64,000 nt of DNA from CAZLWA01 sp964563165 (GTDB taxonomy: Bacteria > CLD3 > SB21): NCBI GenBank assembly GCA_964563165.1, contig CAZLWA010000048.1, positions 1-64,000 on the forward strand. Reading direction: 5' to 3'. A program made the position numbers and the translations under genes. Within the stretch, counting starts at the first letter, position 1. Each line of letters starts with the position of its first letter. The notes under the pieces are model-generated. The model did not search any database and was not told the DNA's origin. It was given only the letters and a program-made list of their open reading frames with translations. Positions 8,856-17,637 of this stretch are shown one piece after another.

Positions 8856-9197
8856 TCAACGGAGGATGGATCTGAATTTTCGGTCTTCGGGATTTTGTGT
8901 TTTCACGACCTCAAAATCGACGCTTCCCAAAAGCAAGTCATCTTCCGTAACAATTTCGATGCGCCAATTTCCCGTTGAGATAATGTTTTTTGAGGAATAA
9001 CCGCGGTACCCGCCGTCCCGCCCGCCGTGCAGCTCGTATCCCAATCGGTCCTGCGTGACCCATTTTTTGTTTTCCGGGATGTATTGTTTCCAGATGTGAA
9101 ATATTTGTTTAGTTAAAACCGTCGGAGCAAAGACTGCCGCAAAACAATAAACGGTGTCCCTATCGGATAAATGAATCCGTGCATGGATATTTTGCAT
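8856..9197 (-). CDS. DUF2914-like protein (113 aa)
   Basis: A small soluble protein with the layout of DUF2914 domains: a CFAAVF beta-strand, HIWKQYIP, a W-x-x-QD... strand, a GYSSKN turn, GNWRIEIVTEDD, and a closing VDFEV strand. The domain is common as a C-terminal, probably periplasmic module, but here it stands alone without signal peptide. A stop codon lies eight codons upstream in frame, so no longer version exists. It is convergent with the membrane protein gene (11 bases apart). Function unknown. Confidence 0.55.
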   Translation of the reverse strand: MQNIHARIHLSDRDTVYCFAAVFAPTVLTKQIFHIWKQYIPENKKWVTQDRLGYELHGGRDGGYRGYSSKNIISTGNWRIEIVTEDDLLLGSVDFEVVKTQNPEDRKFRSILR

Positions 9198-9344
9198 CGA
9201 ATAAAGGTTGCTTAATTACGAACCTCTTCGTCGTCGCTCATTTTGTTGATTGTCTGTGCGAATCCATTCGCTGAAAAGACTACCCTGCAGACAAATACTA
9301 TTCGGTGAACAAGCCCGGGAAAATAGTCCCACGGAGGCGCTGTT

Positions 9345-10076
9345 TCAAAATTCACCATTGAAGCAAAAGAAATGCTGGCCTTCCGGCGATTCGGCTATGG
9401 CATCTGCAATGATGCCGTCCTTATTCGGAATGTTTTCGATGAATCGAATTCCGTCTTTTTTCATTTTTTGAATACGCTGGGCGGAATCGCCTGAAAAATA
9501 AGTAACGGCTGGAATCGGGAATTTATGATTGCACGCCGCGCGGGTGTACAAGCCTACTCCGGTCAGTCCGTCCGAAAGAGAAGCCCATGTTTTTCCGGAA
9601 CTATCCCCGTAAGTTTTTTTGAATCCCAATTTTTCCCAAAATAAGACCGACCGCGGCACGTCCTCCGCCGGAATGCTGATCTCAAAATATCCTCCGCATG
9701 AGACAAAACCTTTTCCGGGCGGCCTCGCCAGGGACGTGACTTCGCTTTGTATGAAACTGATCCCGAATCCGTTCGGATCGAAACCTACGGCCTGAACGAA
9801 CGTTCCTTCATGCTCATTTTTCGTTGCCATTTTAATTCCGGCGGCTTCCAGCTCTTTCACGCGTTGTCCCATATCCTCCGCAAAATAAGCCATTCCCAGA
9901 TATTTCTTGGCGTTTTGGTTGAGCAGAAACAGCATCACACCGTCGGACAATAAAGCCCACGGGCTCGGGACGGCATTTCCATCCAGTTTTTTGAATCCGA
10001 GTTTGTGATAGAATATCAGCGATTCTTCGAGATTGGGAACGCTGATCAGGATCTGAATTGCCTGACCGATACTCAT
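9345..10076 (-). CDS. Two-domain VOC (glyoxalase/bleomycin-resistance) protein
   Basis: A 243-residue protein made of two vicinal-oxygen-chelate modules. The first runs from IQILISVPNLEESLIFYHKLGFKK to FIQSE; the second from YFEISIPAEDVPRSVLFWEKLGF to the C-terminus. Both repeat the beta-alpha-beta pattern with F(Y/W)xKLGFKK. The ATG at 10076 has AAGGAA seven bases upstream; an in-frame start at 10184 is rejected because it lacks both homology and a ribosome site. Chemistry and substrate cannot be set from sequence, since the usual His/Glu metal ligands are not clearly conserved. Confidence 0.8.
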   Translation of the reverse strand: MSIGQAIQILISVPNLEESLIFYHKLGFKKLDGNAVPSPWALLSDGVMLFLLNQNAKKYLGMAYFAEDMGQRVKELEAAGIKMATKNEHEGTFVQAVGFDPNGFGISFIQSEVTSLARPPGKGFVSCGGYFEISIPAEDVPRSVLFWEKLGFKKTYGDSSGKTWASLSDGLTGVGLYTRAACNHKFPIPAVTYFSGDSAQRIQKMKKDGIRFIENIPNKDGIIADAIAESPEGQHFFCFNGEF

Positions 10077-10194
10077 TCGATTTCCTTTATTTTCCGTGTC
10101 TGTAAGAAGGAGAATTTTTGAGAATATTTCAAGTGAATAATTTGGTAACCGGACAGCCGACAACTCACATGCCCAGATACCCATTGAAATGTGA

Positions 10195-10315
10195 AGTCGC
10201 AGGGCTAAAGCCCTGCCCTTTGTCGCCTTGATAACCCCGCACTTAAACGCGGGGTTAATGAATTCACCCTTCCCAAGTTTAGGTGCTTTAGCCCCCCATA
10301 CTATATTGGCTAGGC
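10195..10315. repeat. Pair of short hairpins (R3-like) upstream of the suf promoter
   Basis: No gene. The stretch holds gcagggctaaagccctgc (an almost perfect hairpin around CTAAAG) and aaccccgcacttaaacgcgg(ggtt), followed by a third CTTTAGCCCC fragment. They lie between the VOC gene and the suf promoter. Neither hairpin has a T-run, so they look like repeats more than terminators. Confidence 0.55.
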
Positions 10316-10335
10316 CTCGGTCCAGGAAGATATTT

Positions 10336-10368
10336 AATCTTGACTTTTTAGTACAGATTGACTATATT
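10336..10368 (+). promoter_or_regulatory. suf operon promoter with overlapping palindrome
   Basis: TTGACT (10340-10345) and TATATT (10363-10368) are separated by exactly 17 bases, a near-consensus sigma70-type promoter 32 bases upstream of sufB. The -35 box lies inside a 24-base imperfect palindrome (10336-10359) with AATCT/AGATT outer arms and ACT/AGT inner arms (8 of 10 inner-to-outer positions pair). Its GACT-T4-AGTA core resembles the GACT...AGTC core of IscR type 1 sites, though with spacing 4 instead of 5. The Rrf2-family regulator at 17157 is the obvious candidate to bind it. The promoter is seen; the binding is inferred. Confidence 0.6.
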
Positions 10369-10400
10369 TGGCTAGTTTAGAGTATTAGCCGGAGAAATCT

Positions 10401-11855
10401 ATGAATACGGAAGTCAGCACGATTGAGCAATTAGCCAATCGTGAGTATAAATACGGTTTCGTGACCGATATTGAAGCGGATTCCGCGCCCAAGGGACTGA
10501 ACGAAGATACGGTGCGCTTCATTTCAAAGAAAAAAAACGAGCCGGAATTCATGCTCGAATGGCGCCTCAAAGCCTATCGCCACTGGCTGAAAATTCAGGA
10601 CCAGGGCGAGCCGGCGTGGCAGAATGTCCATTTTCCGAAGATCAACTACCAGGAAAGCATTTACTATTCCGCACCCAAAAAGAAAAAAGAAATTAAAAGC
10701 CTTGACGAAGTGGATCCGGAACTTTTGAAAATGTACGAGAAGCTCGGCGTGCCCCTGGTCGAACAGCAGATCATGAGCGGGATAGCCGTGGACGCCGTTT
10801 TCGACAGTGTCTCCGTCGCCACCACGTTCAAAAGCAAATTAAAAGAGCTTGGAATTATTTTCTGCTCATTCTCCGAAGCGGTTCAGGAACACCCGGACTT
10901 GATCCAAAAATATCTCGGGTCGGTCGTTCCTTATACCGATAATTTTTTTGCCACGCTCAATGCCGCCGTCTTCAGTGACGGATCTTTTTGTTATATTCCC
11001 AAAAGCGTACGCTGTCCGATGGAGTTGTCAACCTATTTTCGCATCAATGCGGCCAATACGGGACAATTTGAGCGGACATTGATCATCGCCGACGCCGGCG
11101 CGTACGTGAGCTATCTCGAAGGATGCACGGCCCCGATGCGCGATGAGAATCAACTGCACGCGGCCGTGGTCGAACTTGTCGCGCTCGACAACGCGCAGAT
11201 CAAATATTCCACGATCCAAAACTGGTATCCCGGAGACAAAGAAGGCAAAGGCGGAATTTATAATTTCGTAACAAAGCGCGGCAAATGCGCCGGAGTGAAT
11301 TCAAAAATTTCATGGACCCAGGTGGAGACGGGTTCCTCCATTACCTGGAAATATCCAAGCTGTATTTTGCTGGGCGATAATTCCATCGGTGAGTTCTATT
11401 CGGTCGCCCTCACCAATCACCGCCAGCAAGCCGACACCGGAACCAAAATGATCCATATCGGGAAAAACACCCGAAGCACGATCGTCTCAAAAGGGATTTC
11501 CGGCGGACACGGACAAAATACATATCGCGGCCTCGTTCGGATCATGAAAAACGCGGAAGGCGCCCGAAATTTTTCGCAGTGCGACTCCATGCTGCTCGGC
11601 GACAAATGCGGTGCGCACACTTTCCCGTATATCGAAGTGAAAAACAATACGGCGCAGGTCGAACACGAAGCGTCAACGACCAAGATCGGCGAAGATCAGA
11701 TCTTTTATTGCAACCAGCGCGGCATTTCCACCGAGGACGCCGTGAATATGATCGTTAACGGTTTTTGCAAAGAAGTGTTCAAGGAATTGCCGATGGAATT
11801 TGCCGTCGAAGCGCAAAAATTATTGGGCGTCAGTCTTGAAGGAAGTGTAGGATAA
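10401..11855 (+). CDS. sufB: Fe-S cluster assembly scaffold protein SufB
   Basis: The 484-residue scaffold subunit of the SufBC2D complex, which builds Fe-S clusters in the cytoplasm. The family blocks are clear: GLNEDTVRFISKKKNEPEF and WRLKAYRHW near the N-terminus, FCSFSEAVQEHPD, CPMELSTYFRINA, GCTAPM, the beta-helix core, and a C-terminal RGISTEDAVNMIVNGFCKEV. GGAG lies eight bases before the ATG. It is first in the operon, downstream of the promoter at 10340-10368. Length and motifs are normal. Confidence 0.97.
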   Translation: MNTEVSTIEQLANREYKYGFVTDIEADSAPKGLNEDTVRFISKKKNEPEFMLEWRLKAYRHWLKIQDQGEPAWQNVHFPKINYQESIYYSAPKKKKEIKSLDEVDPELLKMYEKLGVPLVEQQIMSGIAVDAVFDSVSVATTFKSKLKELGIIFCSFSEAVQEHPDLIQKYLGSVVPYTDNFFATLNAAVFSDGSFCYIPKSVRCPMELSTYFRINAANTGQFERTLIIADAGAYVSYLEGCTAPMRDENQLHAAVVELVALDNAQIKYSTIQNWYPGDKEGKGGIYNFVTKRGKCAGVNSKISWTQVETGSSITWKYPSCILLGDNSIGEFYSVALTNHRQQADTGTKMIHIGKNTRSTIVSKGISGGHGQNTYRGLVRIMKNAEGARNFSQCDSMLLGDKCGAHTFPYIEVKNNTAQVEHEASTTKIGEDQIFYCNQRGISTEDAVNMIVNGFCKEVFKELPMEFAVEAQKLLGVSLEGSVG

Positions 11856-11860
11856 ACGCA

Positions 11861-12895
11861 ATGAATGAATTTATGAATGTCTGGTTTGATTGGCTTTTCG
11901 GGTATGCTTTCGTCATTCTGACCATCGCAGGTTTTTCCGTCCTTATCATCAAAACCTTCACGATCAAAGAAAGATCAAAGCGGTGGATCGTGATCGCGGG
12001 TGTTTTCGTTGCGCTGAACGCCGCATTCATTTATTATTACCATTATCAAACTTCCCGGATCGGCTATGTCACGAAGATCACCGTTGCGGATGATTTTATG
12101 TTCGTCGAAGGCGTTTTGACGAGTACAGGTTATCAGGAAAGCAAGGGGAGCGCGAGCAGATATCGTGAAGATATATCAACAACGACCCATTCCCAAAAGA
12201 TATTTGTATTCGACAAGCGAAACGGAAAGATCCTCAAACGGATCGAAGATTACCAGGTCGCTCACCATTCTGATCATCGTGCGTTTCTTGTTCCGACAAA
12301 CGGAACGAAGTCCTATTCCGTCCTCAATTGCCGCACGCTTGGATTTGACCGGTTCTTCAACTCCGACGAATTGATAGCGGAACTGCCCGAATATTCAGGC
12401 CGGATCGACAAGATATCGTATGACCGTACCTGGATCTTGAAACCCGATGTTTCAACATCGGGCTGGAAACCGGCCATGCCTTATTTTCAGGTTACCCTGG
12501 ACGATGGAAGTCAATTCTATTATGACGTCCTGACCGGCAAGACAACGGAATGGTCTAAACCCGGCCCATTGAGTCCGTTGTACGCTTTCCACCCAAAAAT
12601 ATCCGAGTACGAAGACTTTACGGTAGACTCATCGGACGCACTGGTACTGATGGCGGTCAAAAAACGACAATCGAAGAATGGCTTTGTACTTTATGGAAAA
12701 TCACCAAAGGGTCCTAAAAAGTGGACATTAACCGCAGATCAGATCGATTCAAAAATCAATGAAGACGCCTACTTTTTTAGCGAAAACCCCGGCACCTATA
12801 TGGTTGATGAAAATTGTTTGTATTTTTTTACGGAACGCCATGCCGTTTCAGTTGACATTAACAGCGGGAAGCTGCTGTGGGTTGAGAAAATTTAA
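11861..12895 (+). CDS. Unknown membrane-anchored protein inside the suf operon
   Basis: Not recognised. The 344 residues open with two hydrophobic helices (about residues 12-34 and 43-60) and continue as a soluble domain. That domain has repeated beta-strand patterns ending in KIFVFDKRNGKILKRI and HAVSVDINSGKLLWVEK, which look like single PQQ/WD-type blades, so a small beta-propeller outside the membrane is plausible. It starts five bases after sufB and ends 27 bases before sufC, on the same strand. It is therefore embedded in an operon where sufB and sufC are normally adjacent. No link to Fe-S assembly can be shown from sequence. Confidence 0.65.
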   Translation: MNEFMNVWFDWLFGYAFVILTIAGFSVLIIKTFTIKERSKRWIVIAGVFVALNAAFIYYYHYQTSRIGYVTKITVADDFMFVEGVLTSTGYQESKGSASRYREDISTTTHSQKIFVFDKRNGKILKRIEDYQVAHHSDHRAFLVPTNGTKSYSVLNCRTLGFDRFFNSDELIAELPEYSGRIDKISYDRTWILKPDVSTSGWKPAMPYFQVTLDDGSQFYYDVLTGKTTEWSKPGPLSPLYAFHPKISEYEDFTVDSSDALVLMAVKKRQSKNGFVLYGKSPKGPKKWTLTADQIDSKINEDAYFFSENPGTYMVDENCLYFFTERHAVSVDINSGKLLWVEKI

Positions 12896-12922
12896 ACTAT
12901 TTAATTTAATGTTAGGATTCTC

Positions 12923-13681
12923 ATGTTAGAAATTAAGAACCTGCACGCGTCTATTAACGGTAATGAAATTCTTCACGGAATTAATCTGAAAGTCAACGCC
13001 GGCGAAGTCCATGCGATCATGGGCCCGAACGGATCTGGAAAAAGCACGCTTGCCCAGATCATTGCCGGACGTGAAGCGTATGATATCACCCGGGGTGAAA
13101 TTATTTATAACGGAAAAGACCTGATGGAATTATCTCCGGAAGACCGCGCCTGCGAAGGCGTTTTTCTCGCGTTCCAGTATCCGGTGGAAATTCCCGGCGT
13201 CAACAACACCTATTTCCTGAAAACCGCTTTGAATGCGCTTCGCAAATACCGGGGCGAAGAACCGCTGGACGCGATGGATTTCCTGACGCTGGTCAAACAA
13301 AAGATCAAACTGATCGACATGGACGAGGACTTACTGAAGCGCCCGGTCAATGAAGGTTTTTCAGGCGGCGAGAAAAAACGCAATGAAATTTTTCAAATGG
13401 CCGTTTTGAACCCGAAACTCGCCGTATTGGACGAAACCGATTCCGGACTCGATATCGACGCTCTTAAGATCGTGTCGAATGGCGTTAACAAATTCCGGTC
13501 AAAGGATAATGGAGTCATCGTGGTCACCCATTATCAGCGCTTGTTGAATTATATTGTCCCGGATTTCGTGCATGTATTGGTGGACGGACAGATCGTTAAG
13601 TCCGGCGGAAAAGAACTCGCATTGGAACTCGAAGAAAAAGGATATGACTGGACACGCGAAGCAACGGGAGCGACGGCATGA
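12923..13681 (+). CDS. sufC: Fe-S cluster assembly ATPase SufC
   Basis: ABC-type ATPase that powers the SufBCD scaffold. Walker A GPNGSGKST, Q-loop FLAFQYP, signature FSGGEKKRNEIFQM and Walker B AVLDETDSGLDIDAL are all intact, and the ETDSGLD variant is specific to SufC. At 252 residues the length is typical. The gene overlaps sufD by four bases (ATGA). Confidence 0.97.
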   Translation: MLEIKNLHASINGNEILHGINLKVNAGEVHAIMGPNGSGKSTLAQIIAGREAYDITRGEIIYNGKDLMELSPEDRACEGVFLAFQYPVEIPGVNNTYFLKTALNALRKYRGEEPLDAMDFLTLVKQKIKLIDMDEDLLKRPVNEGFSGGEKKRNEIFQMAVLNPKLAVLDETDSGLDIDALKIVSNGVNKFRSKDNGVIVVTHYQRLLNYIVPDFVHVLVDGQIVKSGGKELALELEEKGYDWTREATGATA

Positions 13682-14988
13682 CGACGTATTCGGAAAGAAA
13701 AACCTGGTATATCGACCAGTTCAACAAATTCGAGAAAGGCCTCAACGGCCAGCGCACGTCCCCCCTTCATGCGATCCGAAAGCAGGCGATCGAACAATTT
13801 GCCGCGCTGAATTTTCCGGCCGGCGGCAATGAAGATTGGAAGTATACCAATATCGAACCGTTTTTCAAGCATGCGTTTGAGCCGGCGCCGGCTTATTCCA
13901 ATGGAAGTCTCTCCCCCGGCAGGATCGAATCGTTTGGTGGATTGTCCTCCATACGGCTGGTGTTCATTGACGGCTGTTTCGCCGAAGAATTATCGTCTCC
14001 GCTCCCGGCGCATTTTAAACTGAGCAATATTTCCGCCGCGTTCCCGACGCACGCGGACCTGATCCGGTCGCAGCTTCAAAATCATCTGCAGTCGAACGAT
14101 AATATTTTTATTTCTCTCAATTCCGCTTTCCTGATGAACGGCGCGTTCATTGAAATTCCGGACGGCATGACCGTGGAAGAGCCAATTCATTTACTTTTCA
14201 TCCATGCGTCAAAAGAAAAAGCGGTTCTTTCTCAGCCGTGCAATTTGATCGTTGCCGGAAAAAACTCCCGGGCCACTATCGTTGAAACGTATGTCAGCAT
14301 GGACGACTCGGTCGCGTTCACCAATACGCTGACCTTAATTTCAGCCGGGGACGATTCGGCCATCGATTATGTAAAATTGCAAAATGAAAATAATAAGACT
14401 TATCATATCGATACGACGCTTCTCGATCTCCGGCGCAACACCCGTTTCATGTCCACGGCCGTTACCTTCGGCGGCGCGCTGACGCGAAATCTGATCCGGG
14501 CGAATTTGAACGCCGAAGGCATTGAGTGTACGCTCAACGGATTGTATCTGACGCAGGACGAACAGCACACGGACAATCGTACGGTCATCCATCATGCCAA
14601 GCCGCATTGCAACAGCCACGAACTTTATAAGGGTATCCTCGACGGAAAGTCCACCGGCGTTTTCAACGGCAAGATCATCGTTCATCCCGACGCTCAAAAA
14701 ACGGATGCGAAACAATCGAATAAGAATCTGCTCTTGTCCAAAGACGCCGCGATCAATACCAAACCGCAGCTGGAAATTTTTGCCGACGATGTGAAATGCA
14801 CGCACGGCGCAACCATCGGGCGCCTGGATGAGGAAAGCTTGTTTTACCTGCGCACCCGCGGCATCGGCATGGAAAATGCCCAACATATGCTGACCTATGC
14901 GTTTGCAGGTGAAGTTGTAAGTAAAATAAACTGCGAACCGGTCAAAGCTAATTTGGACAAATTGTTATTAGCCCGGCTGGAGCATTAA
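13678..14988 (+). CDS. sufD: Fe-S cluster assembly protein SufD
   Basis: SufB paralogue that completes the SufBC2D complex, 436 residues. Landmarks are NEDWKYTNIEPFF near residue 55, the beta-helix core, LNGLYLTQDEQHTDNRT, and the conserved HPDAQKTDAKQSNKNLLLS, EIFADDVKCTHGATIGRLD and RTRGI blocks near the C-terminus. The Cys/His pair in KCTHGAT matches the interface residues important in Escherichia coli SufD. Translationally coupled to sufC. Confidence 0.96.
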   Translation: MTTYSERKTWYIDQFNKFEKGLNGQRTSPLHAIRKQAIEQFAALNFPAGGNEDWKYTNIEPFFKHAFEPAPAYSNGSLSPGRIESFGGLSSIRLVFIDGCFAEELSSPLPAHFKLSNISAAFPTHADLIRSQLQNHLQSNDNIFISLNSAFLMNGAFIEIPDGMTVEEPIHLLFIHASKEKAVLSQPCNLIVAGKNSRATIVETYVSMDDSVAFTNTLTLISAGDDSAIDYVKLQNENNKTYHIDTTLLDLRRNTRFMSTAVTFGGALTRNLIRANLNAEGIECTLNGLYLTQDEQHTDNRTVIHHAKPHCNSHELYKGILDGKSTGVFNGKIIVHPDAQKTDAKQSNKNLLLSKDAAINTKPQLEIFADDVKCTHGATIGRLDEESLFYLRTRGIGMENAQHMLTYAFAGEVVSKINCEPVKANLDKLLLARLEH

Positions 14989-15000
14989 ATTCAAAATCAT

Positions 15001-16260
15001 ATGAGCGTCGCTGAAAAAATAAATATTGAAAAAACGGTTCCTGCCCTGAACGTGGATAAGATCCGGGAAGATTTTCAGATCCTCAAGGAACTCATTCACG
15101 GAAAACCCCTGGTCTATCTCGACAGTGCGAACACCAGTCAGAAACCGCGTTTTGTCATCGATACGATTACGAATTATTACAGCCATCAAAATGCCAACAT
15201 CCATCGCGGTACGCATTATCTCAGCCAGCTTGCGACGTTTGAATATGAGAAAGCGCGCGGTAAAGTGCGGCAATTCATTAATGCCAAGGACAATAAAGAA
15301 ATTATTTTCGTACGCGGAACGACCGAAGGCATCAATCTCGTTGCGCATTCTTACGGACGTCAACACATCGGCAAAGGTGATGAAATCATCCTGTCGGCGA
15401 TGGAACATCATTCCAATATCGTTCCATGGCAATTGCTGTGCGAGAGCACGGGCGCCAAACTTCGTATCATACCGATGAACCGGAACGGCGAATTGATCCT
15501 TGAAGAATATGTCAAACTGCTCAATCCGAAGACCAAGTTCGTTTCGGTCATGCACATTTCCAACGCTTTGGGAACCGTCAATCCGGTCAAAGAGATCATA
15601 CGCCTTGCCCATGAACGAAACGCTCCAGTACTGGTGGACGCCGCACAATCCGTTCCTCATACTGCTGTAGATGTGTGCGATCTCGACTGTGATTTTCTGG
15701 TTTTCTCCGGACATAAGATGTACGGTCCTACCGGCATCGGCGTCTTATACGGAAAACAGAATCTGTTGGAAAGCATGCCGCCGTTTCTGGGCGGCGGGGA
15801 TATGATTCGTTCTGTCACCTTTGAAAGAACAACGTACGCCGATCTGCCGAATAAGTTCGAAGCCGGTACCCCGCATATTTCTGGAGCCATCGGGCTCGGC
15901 GCCGCCGTCGATTACATTAACAGAATCGGTATGAGCGCTATCGCGCAGCACGAGCATGAATTGCTCGAATATGCGGCCGAACAATTATCCTCTATAAAAA
16001 GATTAAGAATTATCGGCACGGCCGCGCAGAAAGCCGGGGCGATTTCATTCGTATTGGACAACGTGCATCCGCATGATGTGGGCACGCTTCTGGATGCGGA
16101 AGGCGTTGCGATACGAACCGGCCATCATTGCGCCCAGCCCGTGATGCAATTCTATAACGTTCCGGCCACGTCGCGCGCTTCCTTCGCATGCTACAACACC
16201 AAAGAAGAAATCGACGCATTGGTGAAGGGTTTGTACAAAGTCATCGAGGTGTTTAAATAA
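15001..16260 (+). CDS. sufS: Cysteine desulfurase SufS (group II)
   Basis: PLP enzyme that removes sulfur from cysteine as a persulfide. The PLP lysine K239 lies in FSGHKMYGPTG and the catalytic cysteine C377 in RTGHHCAQP, the short group II loop. RGTTEGINLVA and AGTPHISGAI are also conserved. At 419 residues it is slightly longer than usual because of an N-terminal lead of about 20 residues. Its stop shares one base with the sufU start, and SufU is the expected sulfur acceptor. Confidence 0.97.
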   Translation: MSVAEKINIEKTVPALNVDKIREDFQILKELIHGKPLVYLDSANTSQKPRFVIDTITNYYSHQNANIHRGTHYLSQLATFEYEKARGKVRQFINAKDNKEIIFVRGTTEGINLVAHSYGRQHIGKGDEIILSAMEHHSNIVPWQLLCESTGAKLRIIPMNRNGELILEEYVKLLNPKTKFVSVMHISNALGTVNPVKEIIRLAHERNAPVLVDAAQSVPHTAVDVCDLDCDFLVFSGHKMYGPTGIGVLYGKQNLLESMPPFLGGGDMIRSVTFERTTYADLPNKFEAGTPHISGAIGLGAAVDYINRIGMSAIAQHEHELLEYAAEQLSSIKRLRIIGTAAQKAGAISFVLDNVHPHDVGTLLDAEGVAIRTGHHCAQPVMQFYNVPATSRASFACYNTKEEIDALVKGLYKVIEVFK

Positions 16261-16712
16261 TGTCCGACATCAGCGAGCTGTATCAAGAGATCATTCTGGA
16301 TCATAACAAGAATCCACAGAATTTTCATAAGATGGAAGATCCGACGTGCATGCAGGAAGGATTCAATCCGCTGTGCGGGGATCATCTCTATCTCTATGTG
16401 AAATTGGACAACGGGATCATCCGGGATATCAGTTTCGAAGGCAGCGGCTGCGCGATCTCCAAATCTTCCGCTTCGCTGATGACCTCGATCTTAAAAGGCA
16501 AAACCGTCACTGAAGCTGATTCGATGTTTGAAAAATTCCATAAACTCGTGACTGCTTCGATGGATGAACCGCAGGAGCTTGAAACATTGGGAAAATTAGC
16601 GGTGTTTGCCGGTGTACGGGAATTTCCCGTGCGCGTGAAATGCGCAAGCCTCGCATGGCACACGCTCCATGCGGCCTTGCATCATGAATCAAAACCGGTT
16701 TCGACCGAATAA
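16260..16712 (+). CDS. sufU: SufU-type sulfur-transfer protein
   Basis: The 150-residue zinc-dependent partner of SufS, as in Bacillus. The three metal-ligand cysteines sit in NPLCGDH, GSGCAISKSSASLM and VRVKCASLAW, with the aspartate of CGD as fourth ligand. LDHNKNPQNFHKME at the N-terminus is typical of the family. The 18- to 21-residue insertion between the second and third cysteines separates SufU from IscU and is present here (about residues 73-125). The start overlaps the sufS stop (TAATG). Confidence 0.94.
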   Translation: MSDISELYQEIILDHNKNPQNFHKMEDPTCMQEGFNPLCGDHLYLYVKLDNGIIRDISFEGSGCAISKSSASLMTSILKGKTVTEADSMFEKFHKLVTASMDEPQELETLGKLAVFAGVREFPVRVKCASLAWHTLHAALHHESKPVSTE

Positions 16713-16715
16713 ATT

Positions 16716-16755
16716 CTTTTCCCGCAAAACACGCGAAAGGACGCGAAAAATATTT
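16716..16755. repeat. R2-like octamer array in the suf operon
   Basis: The sufU-sufT gap holds cccgcaaaacacgcgaaagg followed by acgcgaaaaa, a CGCGAAA-type variant of R2 similar to the block at 63669-63758. It interrupts an otherwise tightly packed operon. Confidence 0.5.
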
Positions 16756-16756
16756 T

Positions 16757-17089
16757 ATGGACATGAATGAAAATCTAGAAATGCCCTCAGGAATGGAAAT
16801 GCAGGTTATTGAAGCGCTGCGCACGTGCTTCGATCCCGAAATTCCGGTGAACATTTACGAATTAGGGCTTATCTATGAAGTGAAAGTAGATCCCAGCGGC
16901 TCCGCGTTCGTTAAAATGACATTGACTTCCCCGATGTGCCCGGTGGCCGAATCTCTGCCTCCGGATGTTGAGAACAAAGTCAAGGCGATCCCCGGGATCA
17001 TCAATGCCAAAGTGGAAGTGGTTTGGGAACCGGCGTGGAATCCCGGCATGATGTCTGAAGCAGCTAAATTGGAATTAGGAATGATGTAA
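16757..17089 (+). CDS. sufT: SufT / MIP18-family (DUF59) Fe-S assembly factor
   Basis: A 110-residue DUF59 protein. Conserved DPEIPVNIYELGLIYEV and the MTLTSPMCPVAESLP cysteine loop are present, followed by the V-x-x-VWEPAWNPGMMSEAAK ending seen in stand-alone SufT proteins, which aid Fe-S maturation. The ATG at 16757 was kept; ATGs at 16763 and 16793 would also leave the domain intact. It follows sufU after 44 bases of repeat and clearly belongs to the operon. Confidence 0.92.
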   Translation: MDMNENLEMPSGMEMQVIEALRTCFDPEIPVNIYELGLIYEVKVDPSGSAFVKMTLTSPMCPVAESLPPDVENKVKAIPGIINAKVEVVWEPAWNPGMMSEAAKLELGMM

Positions 17090-17116
17090 CTTATACCAAA
17101 GGCCCGATGTTAAAGA

Positions 17117-17145
17117 GCCTTCGTGTCTTGGTGCCTTAGTGGCGA
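17117..17145. repeat. Single R2 octamer array
   Basis: ccttcgtgtcttggtgccttagtggcg is the reverse-oriented R2 repeat. It covers the in-frame GTG at 17139 upstream of the Rrf2 gene, which is why the later ATG at 17157 is preferred as start. Confidence 0.6.
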
Positions 17146-17156
17146 AAGTGAATTTT

Positions 17157-17624
17157 ATGAAATTCAGTAATCAGGAAGAATTCGGCGTACGGTGCCTTTT
17201 GCAGATTGTCAAACACGGAACTCCCAAAGGTATGACCATTCCGGAGATCAGTCAGGCCGAAGGTCTATCCGAGGCCAATACGGCCAAGCTTTTACGGATA
17301 TTGCGAATGGGCGGATTCATCGAAAGTTCCCGAGGCCAGGAAGGCGGGTATCACTTAACGCATCCGGCCAGTGAAATTCTTATTGCCGATGTGCTTGCGG
17401 TTTTAGGCGGCAAATTGTTTGAGGACGATTTTTGCGACAAACATTCGGGGTTCGAAGATACATGTTATCATTCCACGGATTGTTCGATCCGGCATTTGTG
17501 GCAAACGGTTCAAACTCGCATCGATGATGTTCTTTCCGGGATCACGCTTCAAGACCTGGTCGGCCCGGCATCCGCGACCCCGGTACAAATTTCTATGCGC
17601 TCCATTTCTCCCCTATCCAATTAA
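17157..17624 (+). CDS. Rrf2-family transcriptional regulator with Fe-S-type cysteines
   Basis: A 155-residue winged-helix regulator of the IscR/NsrR/RsrR group: KFSNQEEFGVRCLLQIV, then the helix-turn-helix PEISQAEGLSEANTAKLLRILRMGG and the wing SSRGQEGGYHL. Three cysteines, C93, C103 and C109 (spacing C-x9-C-x5-C), fit a cluster-binding loop like that of IscR. As the last gene of the suf operon it probably senses Fe-S status and controls the promoter at 10340-10368; this is inference from position and family. The ATG at 17157 is preferred over the GTG at 17139, which lies inside an R2 repeat. Confidence 0.88.
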   Translation: MKFSNQEEFGVRCLLQIVKHGTPKGMTIPEISQAEGLSEANTAKLLRILRMGGFIESSRGQEGGYHLTHPASEILIADVLAVLGGKLFEDDFCDKHSGFEDTCYHSTDCSIRHLWQTVQTRIDDVLSGITLQDLVGPASATPVQISMRSISPLSN

Positions 17625-17637
17625 CTATCTTTCTTGT

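Noticed and set aside
17139..17156. GTG start of the Rrf2 regulator
   Set aside because: It lies in an R2 array. The conserved start MKFSNQEEFGVR coincides with the ATG at 17157.
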